Part shown: positions 1 through 9,460 of the stretch, one piece after another
How the letters are laid out: each line of letters begins with the position of its first letter
Numbering within the stretch: the stretch's first letter is position 1
Source of the DNA: Chlamydomonas sphaeroides
Taxonomy: Eukaryota > Chlorophyta > Chlorophyceae > Chlamydomonadales > Chlamydomonadaceae
Length of the DNA: 24,236 nucleotides
Direction: 5' to 3'
Assembly (NCBI GenBank): GCA_001662425.1
Contig: BDDC01001366.1
Span: 1 to 24,236 of the forward strand
Made by a program: the position numbers and the translations under genes
The notes under the pieces: generated by a model
Databases searched by the model: none
The model's input: only the letters and a program-made list of their open reading frames with translations
Told to the model about the DNA's origin: nothing

Positions 1-65
1 GGGATGGGATGGGATGGGATGGGATGGGATGGGATGGGATGGGATGGGATGGGATGGGATGGGAT
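1..65. repeat. GGGAT pentanucleotide microsatellite
   Basis: Thirteen uninterrupted GGGAT units run from the first base of the window, so the array probably extends further left. It lies upstream of the first recognisable exon at 484, either in an intron of that partial gene or in its upstream flank. No coding role is visible. Confidence 0.95.
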
Positions 66-155
66 GGTTGGTGGGTGGGTGGGCTGGGTGGTTGGTGGGT
101 GGGTGGGCTGCGTGGTTGGTGGGTTGGTGGGCGGGTGGGTGGCCGGGTGCGACCC
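66..155. repeat. 24-bp G-rich minisatellite
   Basis: Immediately after the GGGAT array, a 24-bp unit beginning GTTGGTGGGTGGGTGGGCTG occurs twice almost perfectly and then in a degenerate third copy. The plus strand carries many GGG runs separated by one to four bases, which gives G-quadruplex potential. The remainder up to 483 is GC-rich and has an acceptor-like end (CGGCCGCAG), so it is probably intron sequence. Confidence 0.8.
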
Positions 156-483
156 CTTGCCGGTGCTGGCCGCTGGCACGTGCGCTGTGGGCGGGTGACA
201 GCAGCTGGTGGGGCGAGGATGGGTGAGGCTGGGTCAGGGTGGGTGGTTGCGTGGGCGGGCGGATGGGCGGGCGGGCGTGTAGGTCTGGCCCACAATGTAG
301 TGACCGCCGCTACCAGAGCTGCCGAGGGCCAGCCTGGGCACGCAGCAGCGGCGGTGCGCAGGTCGATGGCGGCCCACGGCTTTGGTGTGCGGTGCGGCTT
401 GGCTGCACGCATCGCGGCCCTTGGGCCCCTGGCGGCCGCTGGCCACCCACGCCGCCCCATGGCCCCTCTCCCGGCGGCCGCAG

Positions 484-1057
484 GACAACGACCGCACCTC
501 GTCGCTCGCCAAGGAGGCGTCGGCCGCCACGGCGGCTGCAGGCTCGCAGGCGCCGACGTCCGGCAGCGGCGGCTCGCTCGCGCCGGCGCCCGTGGGTGAG
601 GACGCGGCGGCAGTACGGCAGCAGCTGTACGACGAGGGCGCGGAGGACGAGGAGATGGCGGACATGCTGCGCGAGTACCGGCTGGTGGACGAGCTGGGCA
701 GGTACGGCAGCACCGTACGGCAGCGGTCAGCGGTTGGGCTGCCCCTCGTCGCTCTGCTCCCCGCCATCCGCACACCGTGTACGCACACACACCTTCATCC
801 CTATGCTCCACCGCTCGCTCCGCAGGGCCACCTCGGCCGGCCCGCCGCGCCTCACCTACGCGCTCACGCTGCTGCGTGGCGTGCTGCGCTTCGGCTCCGC
901 CAACGCCGCCTTTGCGCTGACGGGCAACCTGGCGGCCTCGCTGGCGGCGGCGCTGCTGCCCAACCTGCTGCTGCTCGCCTACATCCGCGCGGGGCCGCTG
1001 GTGCTGCTGGAGCGGCCGCAGCCAAAGGCCGCCGGCGCCGGCGAGGGCAAGGCCTAG
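484..1057 (+). CDS. 3' two exons of an unrecognised hydrophobic protein
   Basis: Two exons can be joined: 484-701 (acceptor CGGCCGCAG, donor AG|GTACGG) and 826-1057 (acceptor CCGCAG), ending in TAG. The junction splits an AGG arginine codon and restores a clean frame, giving 149 visible residues. The 5' part is not identified, because there is no in-frame ATG in this exon. The first exon is Ala/Ser-rich and then acidic (QQLYDEGAEDEEMADMLREY). The second holds a hydrophobic stretch around visible residues 82-126 (LTYALTLLRGVLRF then LAASLAAALLPNLLLLAYI), which suggests one or two membrane segments, and a short basic tail. The Ala/Ser-rich beginning would fit an organelle protein, but this is inference. 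I do not recognise the family. Confidence 0.6.
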
Positions 1058-1286
1058 GGGCGAGCGGCGCGGCCAGGGGCACCTGTCGAAGTGCTCCAAT
1101 GGGCTGAGGTGACCATTGCGGTAGCCGGAAACGCCACGTCGGCGCTTCGGCCTGGCCTGTACCCGGCGCCCCCGGGCGGATAGCAGGAGCGATGCGGGGC
1201 GGGGACCAAGTGCAGGGCGGCTGCGGAAGCTGCTGCTGCGGCTGCAGCAGGGGCCGCAGCGCAGGGGTGCTCCCGCTGTGGCCCCA

Positions 1287-1291
1287 TGTAA
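1287..1291 (+). terminator. TGTAA polyadenylation signal
   Basis: TGTAA, the usual green-algal poly(A) signal, lies 230 bases after the TAG at 1055-1057 and fits as the 3' end of the partial hydrophobic-protein gene. Confidence 0.5.
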
Positions 1292-2120
1292 TGTCATCGA
1301 AGCCTGCACAGCGAGCCGAGCGCGTGCGCGAGATGGCTGGCCCAAGTGGACCAGCTTGGTTGAACGAAGCCATGAACAGGTCTGAGTGATAGTCGAGGCA
1401 GGCACGGATACCAGTGCCCCCGTATCGCAGCACAGCGAGCAGAGCGACTTGGCGGCCAACTCAAGTGCCGGATTGGGGGTGCAGGGCGGAGGCACTCCTG
1501 GCGGGCTCAGTGTCATCCCCCCAATAAGGACTAGCTCTCCCATCTCCCCTGGGCCATACCGCCGTGGGTGGGGCAGCTGAGAGCAGCTACCTAGCCTATC
1601 TAGCAACGATACCAAAGGCGCAGCAAAGGCAGACATGGATGCCAGCGCGCTGGTGGCGGATATTTTGTCGATCTGGCTGACGAATGCCGGGACTAGGTCT
1701 GGTTGCCATCACTGTCATGCCTCGCCCAAGCGAGTTGGCGCTGGGAAGGGGGATTGATCGACGCCTCCATGTAGTTGGGCACTATGGCAGGCCACTACTT
1801 CGACCAACAACACGTGTGGCATGTACTTCTGCGCGCCGCGACCACGCACAGCCGCTCAGCTGCAAGGACGTGGACCCGAGCGACATCGCAGACATGCTGC
1901 CTCAGGGGCACGTGAATCGCTATCGTGGGCACAGCTGCTGACGCCAGGCTGTCGCGGTGCTGCCACCATGCAGCCGCAGCCAGTGACTCAATGGGGCTAC
2001 GGCTGTCGCGCTGCTGCCGTTCTCCGCGCTGCTGGGCGCTGCGGCGCGATAGCTGTCCAAAGCCCCGCGCGCGGGGTCAGGGCCAGCACGAGCGAGAGGC
2101 CGTTGCAGCCAAACGTGGCG
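1292..2120. other. Intergenic stretch between convergent genes, with coding-like patches
   Basis: No complete gene is supported here. Base composition is somewhat less GC-rich than the neighbouring genes. Several short open patches in different plus frames have protein-like composition: about 1386-1580 (Ser/Gly/Pro-rich), 1635-1680 (MDASALVADILSIWLT) and 1861-1941 (DVDPSDIADMLPQGHVNRY). They are separated by stops and frame changes, which would suit an old transposon or pseudogene remnant. No domain could be identified. Confidence 0.35.
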
Positions 2121-2125
2121 TTACA
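2121..2125 (-). terminator. TGTAA polyadenylation signal of the uS15 gene
   Basis: TGTAA on the minus strand (TTACA on the plus strand) lies 95 bases downstream of the uS15 stop codon, a typical 3' UTR length for a ribosomal-protein gene in green algae. Confidence 0.65.
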
Positions 2126-2219
2126 CTCCCTCGCAACGACCCCCGCAGCGTCACGACGCCAGCGCGCGGCGCGCTGCGTGCGCCGGCGCCGCTACGGCCG
2201 CGGCGTCCTGTCCCGACGC

Positions 2220-4192
2220 TTAGGACACCAGGGTCGAGGCCGTGGCCGACTCGTACTTCCAGTTGGGCGCGAGCTTGCGCACGCGCTTGTAGTAGCGCGC
2301 CAGGCGGTGGATGCGGCTCTCCACCTGCGCACGAAGACAGAGGAAGAGAGGGAGCGCAGCGAGGCGGGCGGGAGGGCGCGGACGGGGTAAGGCGCCGTGG
2401 CAGCCATGACCGCACGAATGGGACGCCGAGAACGCCCCGAGTCTTTGCAACGGAAGCGCCGCAGCTGTCCGGGCTGCATCGCGGAGGTGCATCAGCCAAG
2501 GTGTCGTACGCCCATACTGGAGAGCGCCTGGCATCGCACGGCCTGGCGCCGCAGCAGCTGCCGAGCAGCGCCCCGACAGTGTGCCCCCAAGTAAGCTTCC
2601 GCAAGGCTCTGGCTGGCTGGGTGGCTGGCCGGCTGAAGAGCGGGGACGAGGCACGTGGCTCCGCATACGACACATCCGGTGCTGGTGCTGTGGCGGTTGG
2701 AACAGCGATGGCCTGCAGCCAACCGCGCCGGGCGTGCGTCCTGGAGCCCGCCAGAGAAGAGCGACAGCACCTTTCTAGGCTGCAGCACCGTGCGCTGGGC
2801 TGCGAGGTTGCAACCAGCACACGCCGAGACACGTGGCTCAGGCATAGGCGTGACCGGCCCCAACAGGGCCCGCCATAGCCCTCACGTATCGCGAGCCGTG
2901 GGAACCTCGCTGCTGGGCATAGCAGCGGGTCCAGGCCGCAACTCAGGTTGGCGGCTGCGCAGCCGCCAGCAGCGAGACGCTGCTACTGCGTCGTCAGCAG
3001 CTAACAGCTGCTGGTCGCGGGGGCAGGTCCGAGCGCCACGCAGATAGCCCGCGACGCGGGGCGAGCAGCCCGCCGGCACGCCAGCGCCAGTCGGGCGGCC
3101 AACCTGGCCGCGCCCGCTGGCGGGAGGGTGGACCGATATTTGCGGCCGCCGCCCACTGGCTCAGCTGGGAAGCGCCCAGCAGCCGCCGTCCTCCAGGGCT
3201 GCACGCTAGGGCACTGCTGCTGGTGCAGTGGACGCCTTCCCGCGGCCGCCGCTGCAGCGCGGCGCGCCCTGGAGCTGCCACCTAGCCAGCCAGCCGCTGC
3301 TGGGCTCCGGCGCTGGTTGTTGAGGGGTCCGTGGCGGTGCTGCTGATGCTTATGCGAAGGCTCTCCGCCGGAGGGAGCTGGGCCGCAAGGCGCAACGGCA
3401 ATGGCGGGGGCGGCGCCGGGCGCCGCCGCCGCTGCCGTGGGGGCCGACTAGGCTCCCCCTCCCGCCGTCGCCGGGCCAGGGCGTGCGAAAGTACGGCAGT
3501 GGTGCGAAGCAACCCATAGAGTGACCCCCTGTCACACGGACCCAAGCCGTTGGGGACCCCTGCACCCACCAGAATGAGGTGGAACTTGCCGTCCTTGTCC
3601 TTCCGGTTGCGCTCCAGGTGCTTGCGGATGGACACTGCGTGCAGTGTGGCTAAGCGTCAGCAGCCGCACGAGGCGGAGCAACCGAACGCCTGCCAAGGCC
3701 GAAGGCCCCCTTGGACGGCCGCCCGCTGGGTAGCGGGCAGGCTCACCGGCCTTCTTGATCATGAAGTACAGGTCCTCCGGAATCTCGGGAGCCAGGCCAG
3801 CGCTCTTAAGGATGCGCAGAATCTTGCTGCTGGTCACGGTGTTGACCAGCGGGACACCGTGCTGGTCACGCAGCACCACGCCAATTTGCGAGGGCGTCAT
3901 GCCCTTCCTGGCGAACTTGCAGATCATGTCCGTCACCTCGGCCGAGGTGGTCTTGCACCACCTGTGCGCCGCGGGCAAGGGCGAGCAGAATTAGCGGCGC
4001 CGCAACATGGTCGGCCGGCGGCTACTCTGCTTCGCTTGACCCTGCAAACTTACGAGGGCGGCGTCCGCTTGTAGGGGGTGGCCGAGGACGACTTGCCTAC
4101 GCACAGGGGCAGTCCACGGTCGCGAGGACTGCCAAGCATCTGCGGCGCCTTAAGCGCAACCTACCCTTGCCGCCGCTGTGCATGCGACCCAT
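2220..4192 (-). CDS. RPS13: 40S ribosomal protein S13 (uS15), complete
   Basis: Component of the small cytosolic ribosomal subunit. Five exons on the minus strand are 4192-4165, 4096-4054, 3961-3747, 3634-3570 and 2324-2220. All junctions close in frame and give 151 residues, the usual eukaryotic length. The start reads MGRMHSGGKGKSSSATPYKR, matching the family's invariant beginning. Further family blocks are CKTTSAEVTDMICKFARKGM, TPSQIGVVLRDQHGVP, KILRILKSAGLAPEIPEDLY, IRKHLERNRKDKD, ESRIHRLARYYK and the C-terminal PNWKYESATAS. Introns are 68, 92, 112 and 1245 bases, the last unusually long for such a small gene. Codons are strongly G/C-ending, as expected for high expression. It is divergent from the small membrane-protein gene at 4451 and convergent with the gene on its left. 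Identification is from family resemblance and is very secure. Confidence 0.97.
2325..3569 (-). other. Long intron 4 of the uS15 gene
   Basis: The intron begins GTGGGT and ends TGCGCAG on the minus strand. Its 1245 bases hold several open frames on both strands, but none has recognisable domains and they look like composition-driven artefacts of GC-rich DNA. Ribosomal-protein introns often host snoRNAs. I looked for a C box (RTGATGA) and D box (CTGA) pair in transcript orientation and saw none, so nothing further is annotated. Confidence 0.7.
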
Positions 4193-4450
4193 GGTTGCGA
4201 GTCACTACGAGTACAGCCGACTCAGCGGTTCGCAGGAGAGAGGGAACTTCCGCGTGTTCGCGCGACTCAACACCCGCGGTCGCGGTCCCATGCCCTGCAT
4301 CGGGCTCAAACACAAGTCCACCACAAGCGAGGACGCTCCGTTTCTTGCTAGCAAACAACGCTTATAACAAATACATCGTGCAGCGCTTGAGAGCATTTCT
4401 GCTTCATCCATCTTTGCACATCCTCGTCCCCGCTCTCGAACGCTGTGCAG
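4193..4450. promoter_or_regulatory. Shared divergent upstream region (uS15 / small membrane protein)
   Basis: Only 258 bases separate the two divergent start codons, so this stretch must contain both 5' UTRs and core promoters. A TATA-like CTTATAACAA lies at 4361-4370, about 80 bases before the plus-strand ATG. It is in the more AT-rich half of the region. No comparable element was evident for the minus strand. Confidence 0.45.
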
Positions 4451-4884
4451 ATGGCCCCGTCCACCACTGGCACGTTCCGCCACCCGTGGCTGACGCCTCT
4501 TCCTCCTGGTCGCGCTCGCGCTTACGACCTCGCGTACAAGGCCGTTGCCACTGCGCTGGTGGCCTTCTCCGCGTACACGTTCGTTGAGGTTGGCCGCGGC
4601 ACCTACTACGTGATGCACTCCAACCGCGCGGGCAAGCAGGAGGAGGTGCGCCGGGCGTGAGCGTGAACGTGGCACCAGCCATCCTCTCGTAGCGCATTAC
4701 GAGAGCAGCGCCTTGCCTCACATCACCACACGATGGCGCACGTGTCCGCGAGCGCTCGCTGCTCCCGACAGATGCCACGAGAACACCTGCCGCTGCCAGC
4801 GCCCTGTATGTGCGTACCGGCATCATAACCCATACCCCATCTTCCTACCGCCCGCAGGCTGCGCCCGCCAGCCCCAGCCAGTAG
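4451..4884 (+). CDS. Small single-span membrane protein, COX14-like
   Basis: Two exons are proposed: 4451-4645 (donor GAG|GTGCGC) and 4858-4884 (acceptor TACCGCCCGCAG), giving 73 residues ending AAPASPSQ. If the intron is retained, the frame instead closes at 4660 with VRRA (69 residues). The protein starts MAPSTTGTFRHPWLTPLPPG, has a basic/aromatic segment (RARAYDLAYK, residues 21-30), one hydrophobic span (about 31-47) and a polar tail (YYVMHSNRAGKQEE). This order resembles COX14, a small inner-membrane protein assisting cytochrome c oxidase assembly: a D-x-x-Y-K-type segment before the span, and Tyr residues then Asn/Lys/Gln/Glu after it. The match is by eye and weak in identity. No TGTAA was seen before the next gene. 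Confidence 0.6.
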
Positions 4885-5044
4885 AGGCTGCAGGCAGTCC
4901 GTTAGCGAGTGGGGGACGCGCATCCGGCCGCCGTTGAACGCCGCTGCCACCTTCAGGCTCCCGCCAGGAACCCGAGTGCCAATCAACGGCCGGTGCGTGA
5001 CGTCGTCACAGCCGCAAAAGCCTTCCAGGCCCAAGCTGCCAGCC

Positions 5045-6127
5045 ATGCGCGCAAAGTCACGGACAGCACCTGTGGCCCCCAGCTGGGCCGCTCCCTGCGC
5101 AGCGCATCCGTCTTGCAGCCTGCAGCGCCTGCGCGGCGCCATGGCGCCAGGGCCAGCGCCCAGGCGGGCCCCACGCAGTGGCCCGCGAGGCCGCTCGCGG
5201 CTGCACGCCGCAACGGCAGGCCCTGGTGACGCCGCCGGCGCCGCCGACGCCAACGTCGACGCAGACGCCGCGGCCTTCATTGCGAGCTCTCCCGGTTCGC
5301 TCGGTGTTGGCGGCGCGGTGCCGTGGCTGGTGCAATGGCAGCTGCCTGGCTCGGGCCCCATGCCGGTGCCGGTCTCAGGTGTTGCTGCGGCCGCGCCAGG
5401 CGGCGGCCAGCCGTCCTGGACGCCCTTCGACCGCGGCGCCTCGGTCAAGGCGGCCGCGCTGGCTGCCCTGCTCGCCTACCCTCCGCCGCCTGCCGCCTCC
5501 TCTCCTCAAGCCCAACCCTCTGCGGCCTGGACCGAGGCGCTCCTGGAGGCGCGCTATTGCGACCTCGTGGCACTTCTGCCGGACCTGCCGCGCCGGCTGC
5601 CGGACCTGCCGCCCGCTCACCTGGCGGGCGCCCTGGCCGACCCCTGGGTCGTGGCGGCCAAGATTGTGGCGCTCAAGGGCGCGCTGCCGCACACCAACGT
5701 GGGCGCGCTGCTGCTGCTGCACCCGCCGCTGCTGGACCCGCGCCTCGATGTGGGTCAGCTGGTGGCGGGTGTGGAGCACGCGGCGGTGGTGCTGGGCGGG
5801 CGAGAGGTGGCAGAGGAGTGCCTGCAGTGGTACCCGCCGCTGGCGGAGCCGGCCGTGCTGGACGAGGCGGTTGCGCAGCTGCGGCGGCTGGTGCCCAAGC
5901 TGGCGAGGGAGTGCCTGCCTGCAGGGGCTGGCGGCGACGGCGGTGGCGGTGGGAGTGGGAGTGGGGTGCAGGGGGTGAGGGACGGGCGGGTTGCGGCGCC
6001 CGGGCCGGCGGGCAGCGGTGGCAGCGGCGGCGGGCCGGATGCGCGGCAGCTGGTGCATTTGCTGGGCATTGTTATCAAGCGGGGGGATGATGAGCAGGGA
6101 GCGAGCCTCGCGGAGGGCGGGTTCTGA
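5045..6127 (+). CDS. Predicted organelle protein with weak mTERF-like character
   Basis: Intronless frame of 360 residues from the first in-frame ATG (CAGCCATGCGC); the frame is open further upstream but without an ATG. Residues 1-58 are rich in Arg, Ala, Ser and Pro with almost no acidic residues, as in a chloroplast or mitochondrial transit peptide. Residues 166-285 are alpha-helical in character, with repeated L-P-D-L/L-P-H-T and P-P-L-L motifs (for example IVALKGALPHTNV then ALLLLHPPLLDPRL, and LQWYPPLAEPAVL). This recalls the roughly 30-residue helical repeats of mTERF-family organelle nucleic-acid-binding proteins, though the fit is loose. A Gly/Ser-rich linker at about 293-340 precedes a short C-terminal helix (ARQLVHLLGIVIKRGDD). 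TGTAA follows about 200 bases after the stop. That this is a gene is fairly sure; the family is tentative. Confidence 0.7.
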   Translation: MRAKSRTAPVAPSWAAPCAAHPSCSLQRLRGAMAPGPAPRRAPRSGPRGRSRLHAATAGPGDAAGAADANVDADAAAFIASSPGSLGVGGAVPWLVQWQLPGSGPMPVPVSGVAAAAPGGGQPSWTPFDRGASVKAAALAALLAYPPPPAASSPQAQPSAAWTEALLEARYCDLVALLPDLPRRLPDLPPAHLAGALADPWVVAAKIVALKGALPHTNVGALLLLHPPLLDPRLDVGQLVAGVEHAAVVLGGREVAEECLQWYPPLAEPAVLDEAVAQLRRLVPKLARECLPAGAGGDGGGGGSGSGVQGVRDGRVAAPGPAGSGGSGGGPDARQLVHLLGIVIKRGDDEQGASLAEGGF

Positions 6128-6324
6128 GGGGCCTGGCTGTATTAGTAGCAGCGGCGGATTGCGCGCGGTGACTGGTTGGGAGGGAGCGGCTAGCGTTGAT
6201 GCGCAGGGAGGGCACGCGGATCTACACGTTGTCGTGTAGGTGTCTAGCACGCCGCCAATGTGGGCGATGCATATGTTTGTAGCTTACCACTGTCTCTGGG
6301 TAGGCCAGTCCACTGCACAGAAGT

Positions 6325-6329
6325 TGTAA
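6325..6329 (+). terminator. TGTAA polyadenylation signal
   Basis: TGTAA lies 198 bases downstream of the TGA at 6125-6127 and fits as the 3' end signal of the mTERF-like gene. Confidence 0.55.
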
Positions 6330-6473
6330 TGTTTATCCACGGTCTTGCGTCGTCGTGCGGGGCAAGGGCGTCTGTGGGTTCGTGCCGAGACACGACTAGC
6401 ATGGAGCCGCACAAGCCACATTACAAGCCAGGCCAAAACCTCGAGAGCAGCAAGCTGCATAGCGAACAACAGC

Positions 6474-6481
6474 AATATAAG
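6474..6481 (+). promoter_or_regulatory. TATA-like element upstream of the LYR-motif gene
   Basis: AATATAAG in a locally AT-rich patch about 145 bases before the ATG at 6626. The position would suit a core promoter with a 5' UTR of roughly 110-120 bases. Assignment is by motif and spacing only. Confidence 0.3.
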
Positions 6482-6625
6482 TGGTGAGCTTGCGAACACG
6501 ACCCGCATCGCCCTAGGCACACTCGACACTGCAACACGCCTTGGGGCGCTCGCTGTCCAGCTCTTTCTACCTCTGGTGTACGTTACAAACGTATCCCGCT
6601 AGCGCTCGACAAGTCCCGCATCACG

Positions 6626-7962
6626 ATGGCGACCAACCCGTCCATCGCCGTCTACCGCCAGCTCATACGCACTATTAGGCATAGTAAGTGGAGCTGGGAG
6701 CATACGCAATCACCGTCATGGCGCGCGCTGACGCTGTCACCGTGTCACGCCCGCAGCATTCGCTGGCGACCCACCCGCCATCACCGCCGCGCGGCAAGAG
6801 CTCAAGAACGTGTTCTCGGTGCGTGCTCAGCGCAACCTGTGGTAGTAGCTGCGTGGGCTTTGCAGCGCGGCCTGGCGGGGCAGGTCGGCAGGGCCGGACA
6901 CAGCCGGCCGTGTCATTCGGAGCAGCCGTGTCCCTGACGGCAGAACTTTTCATACAGGGGCCATCCCAGCTCCCCAGCCTCCTCTGCCCATCCACACCCA
7001 CCGTAACTCCGCCGCGTGAAACCGTGGAAGCCCTGCTCCCTCGCCCCCTGCTCGCTTCACAAGTCGCCACCGGCCCTGCCGCGCTCCCGCCCTGCGGCCC
7101 CACCTCACCTCGTCCGCGCCCCCACCGTCCCGCGCAGCCCCACCGTACCTTGCCTTGCCTTGCCGCCTGACCATGCGCCTCTCCCGTTAGCCGCCACCAT
7201 CACTGCGTCGCATTTCCGATAGGCCCACGCTACACACCCAAGCTCCTCAACCCAGGCTGACCCCAATCCCACTGCTCGTGGGTCCCGAGCCCCATGCCAC
7301 GCAACTGTCCCATCCTGCCCTCGCCCAGCCCTGCTCCCTTGCCAACTGCTCCTGCTCGCTATGCCCCCATCGTCCCGCGGAGTCTCACCGTTCCCTGCCC
7401 CCCGCTGCGGCCTGACCATGTGTACACGTCCTCACCCGGCAGCGTCCACCATCCATGAACTCGATCCACTCCACATTCATAGCCTCGCCCCGCAAGTAGC
7501 GCCTCGCAACATGACCCCGACCCCTTGTACCTTCTCCTTCCCCCTCTCGCCCCTCCTTCTCCTCCCCACCCCTGCCAGTCCAACCGCCACCTCACCGACC
7601 GCGGCCAGATCCAGGAGCGCATTGCCGAGGCAGTCGACGCCAACGAATTCATTCGCGACAACGTCATCCAGGCCGTCAAGAAGGACTGCGGCGCATACGG
7701 TGAGAGCGCGCAGGTGCCTGTTGGCCGCCCGCTGGCGCCTCCGAAGCCGCCCTACTCGTAACCTGACCCCGTCCGTTGCTTACCGTACGGCGAGGCTAAC
7801 CAAAGAAGCAATCTCTGCAGCTCGTAGCCCGCACCGACCTGTCCCTGCCCTTCTGCGCCTCGGCCCCCTGCCTCCTGCTGCCCGCCAGACATTGCACCCG
7901 AGAAGGCCTCCCAGCTGAGGTCGCTGGACCCCGCCAGCACCCGACCGCCGCCGCGGGGGTAG
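6626..7962 (+). CDS. LYR-motif protein, LYRM7/MZM1-like complex III assembly factor
   Basis: Four exons (6626-6683, 6757-6818, 7579-7699, 7889-7962) join in phase to 104 residues, about the length of LYRM7. Members of this family are matrix proteins that stabilise the Rieske iron-sulphur protein before its insertion into respiratory complex III. The LYR-type motif is in SIAVYRQLIRTIRHTFAGD, where VYR replaces LYR and the downstream Phe is kept. It is followed by AARQELKNVF, SNRHLTDRGQIQERIAEAVD, ANEFIRDNVIQAVKK and CGAYDIAPEKASQLRSLDP, matching the family pattern of three helices and a short tail. Codon-splitting junctions are A|CA, G|AC and similar. The 760-base second intron is pyrimidine-rich and repetitive. 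The LYRM7/MZM1 assignment is by remembered family pattern; a different LYR-family member is possible. Confidence 0.85.
7020..7460. repeat. Degenerate duplication inside intron 2 of the LYR-motif gene
   Basis: Two C-rich blocks resemble each other. GCCCTGCTCCCT followed by CTGCTCGCT occurs near 7030 and again near 7328, and CCACCGTCCCGCG...GCCTGACCATG near 7120-7173 is echoed by CCCATCGTCCCGCG...GCCTGACCATG near 7364-7421. Spacing differs by tens of bases between the two halves, so the copies carry indels. This looks like an old local duplication within the intron, with no coding content. Confidence 0.5.
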
Positions 7963-9460
7963 GCAGGGCGCTCAGGCGGCTGCCTGGCATCTGGAGGGCC
8001 CTTCCTGGCGCCGCGTGCCTCGCGGCTGGGGCAGGCGTGGCGGGCAGGCGGGGAAGGGTGTTGCTCGTGTGTTGCTGTGTTCGCTGCGTCGCGCAGCGTG
8101 TGGGGTTCGCGGCGTTGGGAGTGCGGGCAGGGTTGGCCGGCGCCGTAGCCGTGCGCGGTTCGGCCGCCCAGTGGGGCGCCGCTGAGGGCCCAGCTGACGT
8201 GTTCGTGGGCAGGTTCAGTGCGGGGTGGGCGGCCCAGGGCGGGACCGAGCGGCCATGGACATGCTGTGCGTTTCGGTGTTGGCGGTTGCGGCAGCAGGGT
8301 GCGTGCCGCAGCCGGTGGCCGGTGGCGTTTGGGTGTATGTGCACTGTGTTGGTTGTTGGCGTGTGGCGGAGGCCCAGCGCCGTTCAGGCCAAGCTGCCTG
8401 GGCTGGGCTGCGGGCTGCTGCGCCTGGCGGGGCTGGAGTGATGGATGGCGTTCCGCTGGTGCCGGGTAGGCGCTGGGTCTTCTTGCGGTGCCATCGTGTC
8501 GTGTGGCAGCGGCCGGCGCCGAATACGCTCCCAACTCCAATCGAGAGCGGCTGGTCGGGCCGAGTAGCCTGGTTCAATCCCGCCGGCATCGTTCATGCGC
8601 TGCACGCTTAGAGACCACAAGCGGTACCGTGGACTTGGCCCACTGTACAGGCCCAACCCGCACCGCAGCCGTGTGCGCCCCCACGGCCACCCGCGCCGCC
8701 GCTTCCACGCTCCATGATGATTCGCAAGGATCTGCCTCAGCAACAGCGGTCGTGCTGCGGGCCGTGCTGCGGGCAGGGCCTCACTCGGAGCAGCTCCATG
8801 TGCAGGTCGTGTGCAGGGGAGTCTGCCCTGCTCGTGTGGGCTTTTCTCCCTGCAGGGCAGGCATCCATAGCTGCGCCTCGCGCAGCTGATAACAGCAGGG
8901 CGCTTGGCAGCACTGTAGAGGTATGAGCTACGAGCCTGGGCCAAGGGCTGCTGGCCGTCGCGAGGCCGCTCCAGTGGGCCCCTCAAGGCCCGGTGGAGCC
9001 GGGGCGGACGGAGGGCGACGACGCACACACCAGGGCGGACCAGGGGTGTTCGCAGTTCGCGCACACGCACATACACAACAACGCACAACAACAGCACACT
9101 ACAGCGCTTCGGGGACCACAGATGCGAGCGCTAGCAAAGTCTGCAAGTCGTCGACCAACCGCCCCTGCAAATCGCGCTGCCACCGCCGAGCGATGGCACA
9201 ACCGGCGGCGTCGCATGCTATTGATATGATGTGACATGTCTAGCTGAGGTGGGCTTCCGACTGCGGGAGCACAGGGTCATGCATCCATCGGTGCCCTCGT
9301 GCGCCGTCGTATCAGCCACACGCTCGGTTCCAAACCACGTCAAACCCCAAGCGCATTTCGCACTCCCTCGCACGCGCCGTCCGCGCTCCGGCCGACGTCC
9401 CTAACCCCGGCCCCTCTGTCCCCCGACCCTCGCCAGCTCGCCCACCGCGCCAACCCAACC
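7963..9460. other. Intergenic or UTR stretch, no gene supported
   Basis: This holds the 3' UTR of the LYR-motif gene and the upstream flank of the large SAM/ankyrin gene. I found no TGTAA in either half. Several open frames of 100-260 codons exist on both strands, but they overlap each other, have skewed Arg/Ala/Pro content and show no domain. A T-loop-like GGTTCAATCCC near 8573 does not fold into a tRNA. Confidence 0.5.

Noticed and set aside
1..200. Telomere-like repeat at the window edge
   Set aside because: The GGGAT unit differs from the green-algal telomeric repeat (TTTTAGGG) and leads directly into gene-bearing DNA, so it is treated as a microsatellite.
2325..3569. Possible box C/D snoRNA in the long uS15 intron
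   Set aside because: Ribosomal-protein introns often host snoRNAs, but no C/D box pair was visible in transcript orientation. A covariance-model search would be decisive.
4723..5448. Long minus-strand open frame opposite the mTERF-like gene
   Set aside because: It is a GC-driven shadow of the plus-strand coding sequence with no domain or splice logic of its own.
8565..8595. tRNA B-box-like GGTTCAATCCC
   Set aside because: The flanking five-base T-stem does not pair and no anticodon or acceptor stem can be formed upstream.
8384..9097. 237-codon minus-strand open frame in the intergenic stretch
   Set aside because: Composition is Arg/Ala/Pro-rich with scattered Cys, with no recognisable domain, splice context or promoter.
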